A stretch of 39,835 bases of DNA, taken from assembly GCA_045546315.1 (NCBI GenBank), contig JAZQCN010000057.1, forward strand, positions 1-39,835, given 5' to 3'. The notes beneath the pieces were generated by a model that was not told the origin of the DNA, searched no databases, and was given only the letters and a program-made list of their open reading frames with translations. Shown one piece after another: positions 38,499 to 39,835 of this stretch. Origin of the DNA: RGIG2041 sp045546315 (GTDB lineage Bacteria; Bacillota; Clostridia; UBA1381; UMGS1253). The stretch's first letter is position 1. Each line of letters opens with the position of its first letter. A program made the translations under genes and the position numbers.

Positions 38499-39510
38499 AT
38501 ATCAGCCACTTTTTTACAAACGGGATTTTAGACAGTATAAAATACAAAAGCAGGCATACCGCCAGCGTTAAAAGCGCAATCGTCGGCGCGGAAAACAGCG
38601 CCGGAAAGCTGTAGACGGTAAAGTGCAGTTTGTCGCGCAAAATATAAATCACGAACATATGCGATAAATATACCAAAAACGACGCCTTGGATATGTACAC
38701 AAATACGCCTGACGCCGACTTTAAAAGCAGACAGCAGGAGAAAATACCGATTGCCAGAAAGCAGATGCCGACCGACATGCCCTCCAGAAAGCGCGTATAG
38801 AGCTGACCGCTCACAACCGAGCCGATTACCGTTGCGCCAAAGGTAACGGCAATGCCGAGCGCCAAAAACACAAACGAAAGCGCCTTCGGCAGCGGATAGC
38901 GCAAAAGATAATACCCGAGCAGCGCATAGCCGATAGAGGCATACACCATATTCATCCACCACAGATTCGCAACGCCGCCGAGCAGCGTCAGTGGCCACAC
39001 ACCGCTGAATGTCGGCAGGATAATGCCGAACACAAACCACACGCCGAGCGCATAAATAAACTCGCGCTGCGTTGCCTTTTCGGCAAAGAGGCGCGTCATC
39101 GGCAGGCATATGTACACAAGCAGAATCATCTGGATGTAGTAGAGGTGAAATTCGTGCTGAAACAAAAGCGTTTCCTTCACCGCCTGCCACAAATTTGCCC
39201 ACGCAAGCGCATTGGCGGCCAGCAGATAATAAAGCTTATATAAAAATGCCCACGCAAAGCCGGCAACCAGAATGCGCAAAATGTTTTTAAAGTACAGCTT
39301 TTTCAGCGGCATCGGGTGCCCGGGCGCATTCAAAAGCGCACCGCTGCACATTAAAAACAGCGGCACCGCCGCACCGAACAGCGTGCGCCAAAGCACAGAC
39401 CCCATCCATTGAAACGAAGCAATCGGCGCTGCATAGCCGCAAATATGTATGAGCAGTACGCCGAAAATCGCAATCGATTTGATTAAATCCAACCTTGTAT
39501 CTCTCTGCAT
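38497..39510 (-). CDS. Acyltransferase-3 family integral membrane protein
   Basis: A 337-residue protein with about ten TM segments. It starts MQRDTRLDLIKSIAIFGVLLIHICGY, with the RLDxIKxIAI signature and conserved His of acyltransferase-3 (OafA/WecH type) enzymes that O-acylate surface polysaccharides. FYLSHMFVIY-like NVYLSHMF is near the C-terminus (FLVYLSHMFVIYIL). Start at 39510 follows GGAGGAT; the longer frame (39549) lacks support. No surface-glycan genes adjoin it, so the acceptor is unknown. Confidence 0.88.
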   Translation of the reverse strand: MQRDTRLDLIKSIAIFGVLLIHICGYAAPIASFQWMGSVLWRTLFGAAVPLFLMCSGALLNAPGHPMPLKKLYFKNILRILVAGFAWAFLYKLYYLLAANALAWANLWQAVKETLLFQHEFHLYYIQMILLVYICLPMTRLFAEKATQREFIYALGVWFVFGIILPTFSGVWPLTLLGGVANLWWMNMVYASIGYALLGYYLLRYPLPKALSFVFLALGIAVTFGATVIGSVVSGQLYTRFLEGMSVGICFLAIGIFSCCLLLKSASGVFVYISKASFLVYLSHMFVIYILRDKLHFTVYSFPALFSAPTIALLTLAVCLLLYFILSKIPFVKKWLI

Positions 39511-39835
39511 TTTTATCCTCCGCAAGAAAATCTGTTTATATACTACCATGTTTTATGAAGCAAGTCAAATTTGATGTTGTAGGGGCGCACGCTTGCTCCG
39601 CCCGAATTTTTCTTATAGCCATAACTATGCATTCGCTTTTTCTTTGCCCTGCCGGGCGGGCCTACTTTTGAATGCAAAAGTAGCAAAACGCGGGGGAGTT
39701 CCGATTCGTCTCGCTGCGGCTCGGTCACGCCGCGGCTCTGACAATCCACCGGATTGTCATTCACTACCGCGTCGGCCGCTTCGCTACCCCGCACCCCCTC
39801 AAAACGGCTTAGGGGGACTTGCTGTCCCCCACAAG
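39511..39835. other. Gene-free tail rich in hairpins and GC-rich repeat
   Basis: No credible gene is seen; the open frame here is repeat-derived. The tail carries GTAGGGGCG (39579-39587), three perfect hairpins (39662-39683, CTACTTTTG arms; 39739-39759, TGACAATCC arms; 39812-39830, GGGGGAC arms), and a CTGCGGCTCGGTCACGCCG block related to 19740-19755. It looks like a mosaic of intergenic repeat elements. Confidence 0.6.

Overview
The window looks like a piece of a gut-associated Clostridia (Bacillota) chromosome, probably an Oscillospiraceae/Lachnospiraceae-type organism. The signs are consensus sigma-A promoters, GGAGG ribosome sites, U-tailed terminators, potABCD, a Clostridia-type short peptide deformylase, an mreB paralogue, many cytosolic glycan enzymes and dispersed GC-rich intergenic palindromes. 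This placement is an inference from gene style; no rRNA is present.

Region 1 (1-8.3 kb) is an accessory, partly AT-rich block read leftward. It starts with what looks like an invertible promoter: arms of 58 bp or more enclose a perfect TTGACA-17-TATAAT promoter beside a tyrosine recombinase gene whose last codons lie inside one arm. Then come a WYL regulator, a small EF-hand-like membrane protein, a SWIM zinc-finger protein, a peptide deformylase, a NUDIX hydrolase, a two-gene unit resembling lambda RexA/RexB, and a type II restriction-modification pair. Two tRNA-Ser genes (GCU, UGA) end the block, and tRNA-like fragments lie between them and the methylase operon.

Region 2 (8.9-18.9 kb) opens with a promoter, a strongly folded pseudoknot-capable leader RNA with its own terminator, and a 36-codon ORF. 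The polyamine transporter follows: potA-potB-potC, a terminator, then a separately promoted carbohydrate cassette (MFS transporter, GH106-like hydrolase, DUF4838 protein), and only then potD with its own promoter. The cassette appears to have split an ancestral potABCD operon.

Region 3 (18.9-26.6 kb) holds a phage-replication-like protein, an XRE regulator divergent from a Cys-rich small protein (the pair bracketed by identical hairpins), ppiC-ung, a DnaA-box cluster ahead of an MreB homologue, a GH3 hexosaminidase with YaiI, and a DUF554 membrane protein. YaiI and DUF554 are driven by divergent promoters that share their -35 element.

Region 4 (26.6-39.8 kb) is a carbohydrate-metabolism region. 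Two tandem ceramidase-like paralogues, a clan-A glycoside hydrolase, two AraC-type regulators, two Gfo/Idh/MocA dehydrogenases and two sugar-phosphate isomerase/epimerase-like proteins form several leftward units. TspO and an acyltransferase-3 membrane protein close the window, followed by a hairpin-rich non-coding tail. None of the hydrolases shows a signal peptide, which suggests that imported glycosides are broken down in the cytosol.
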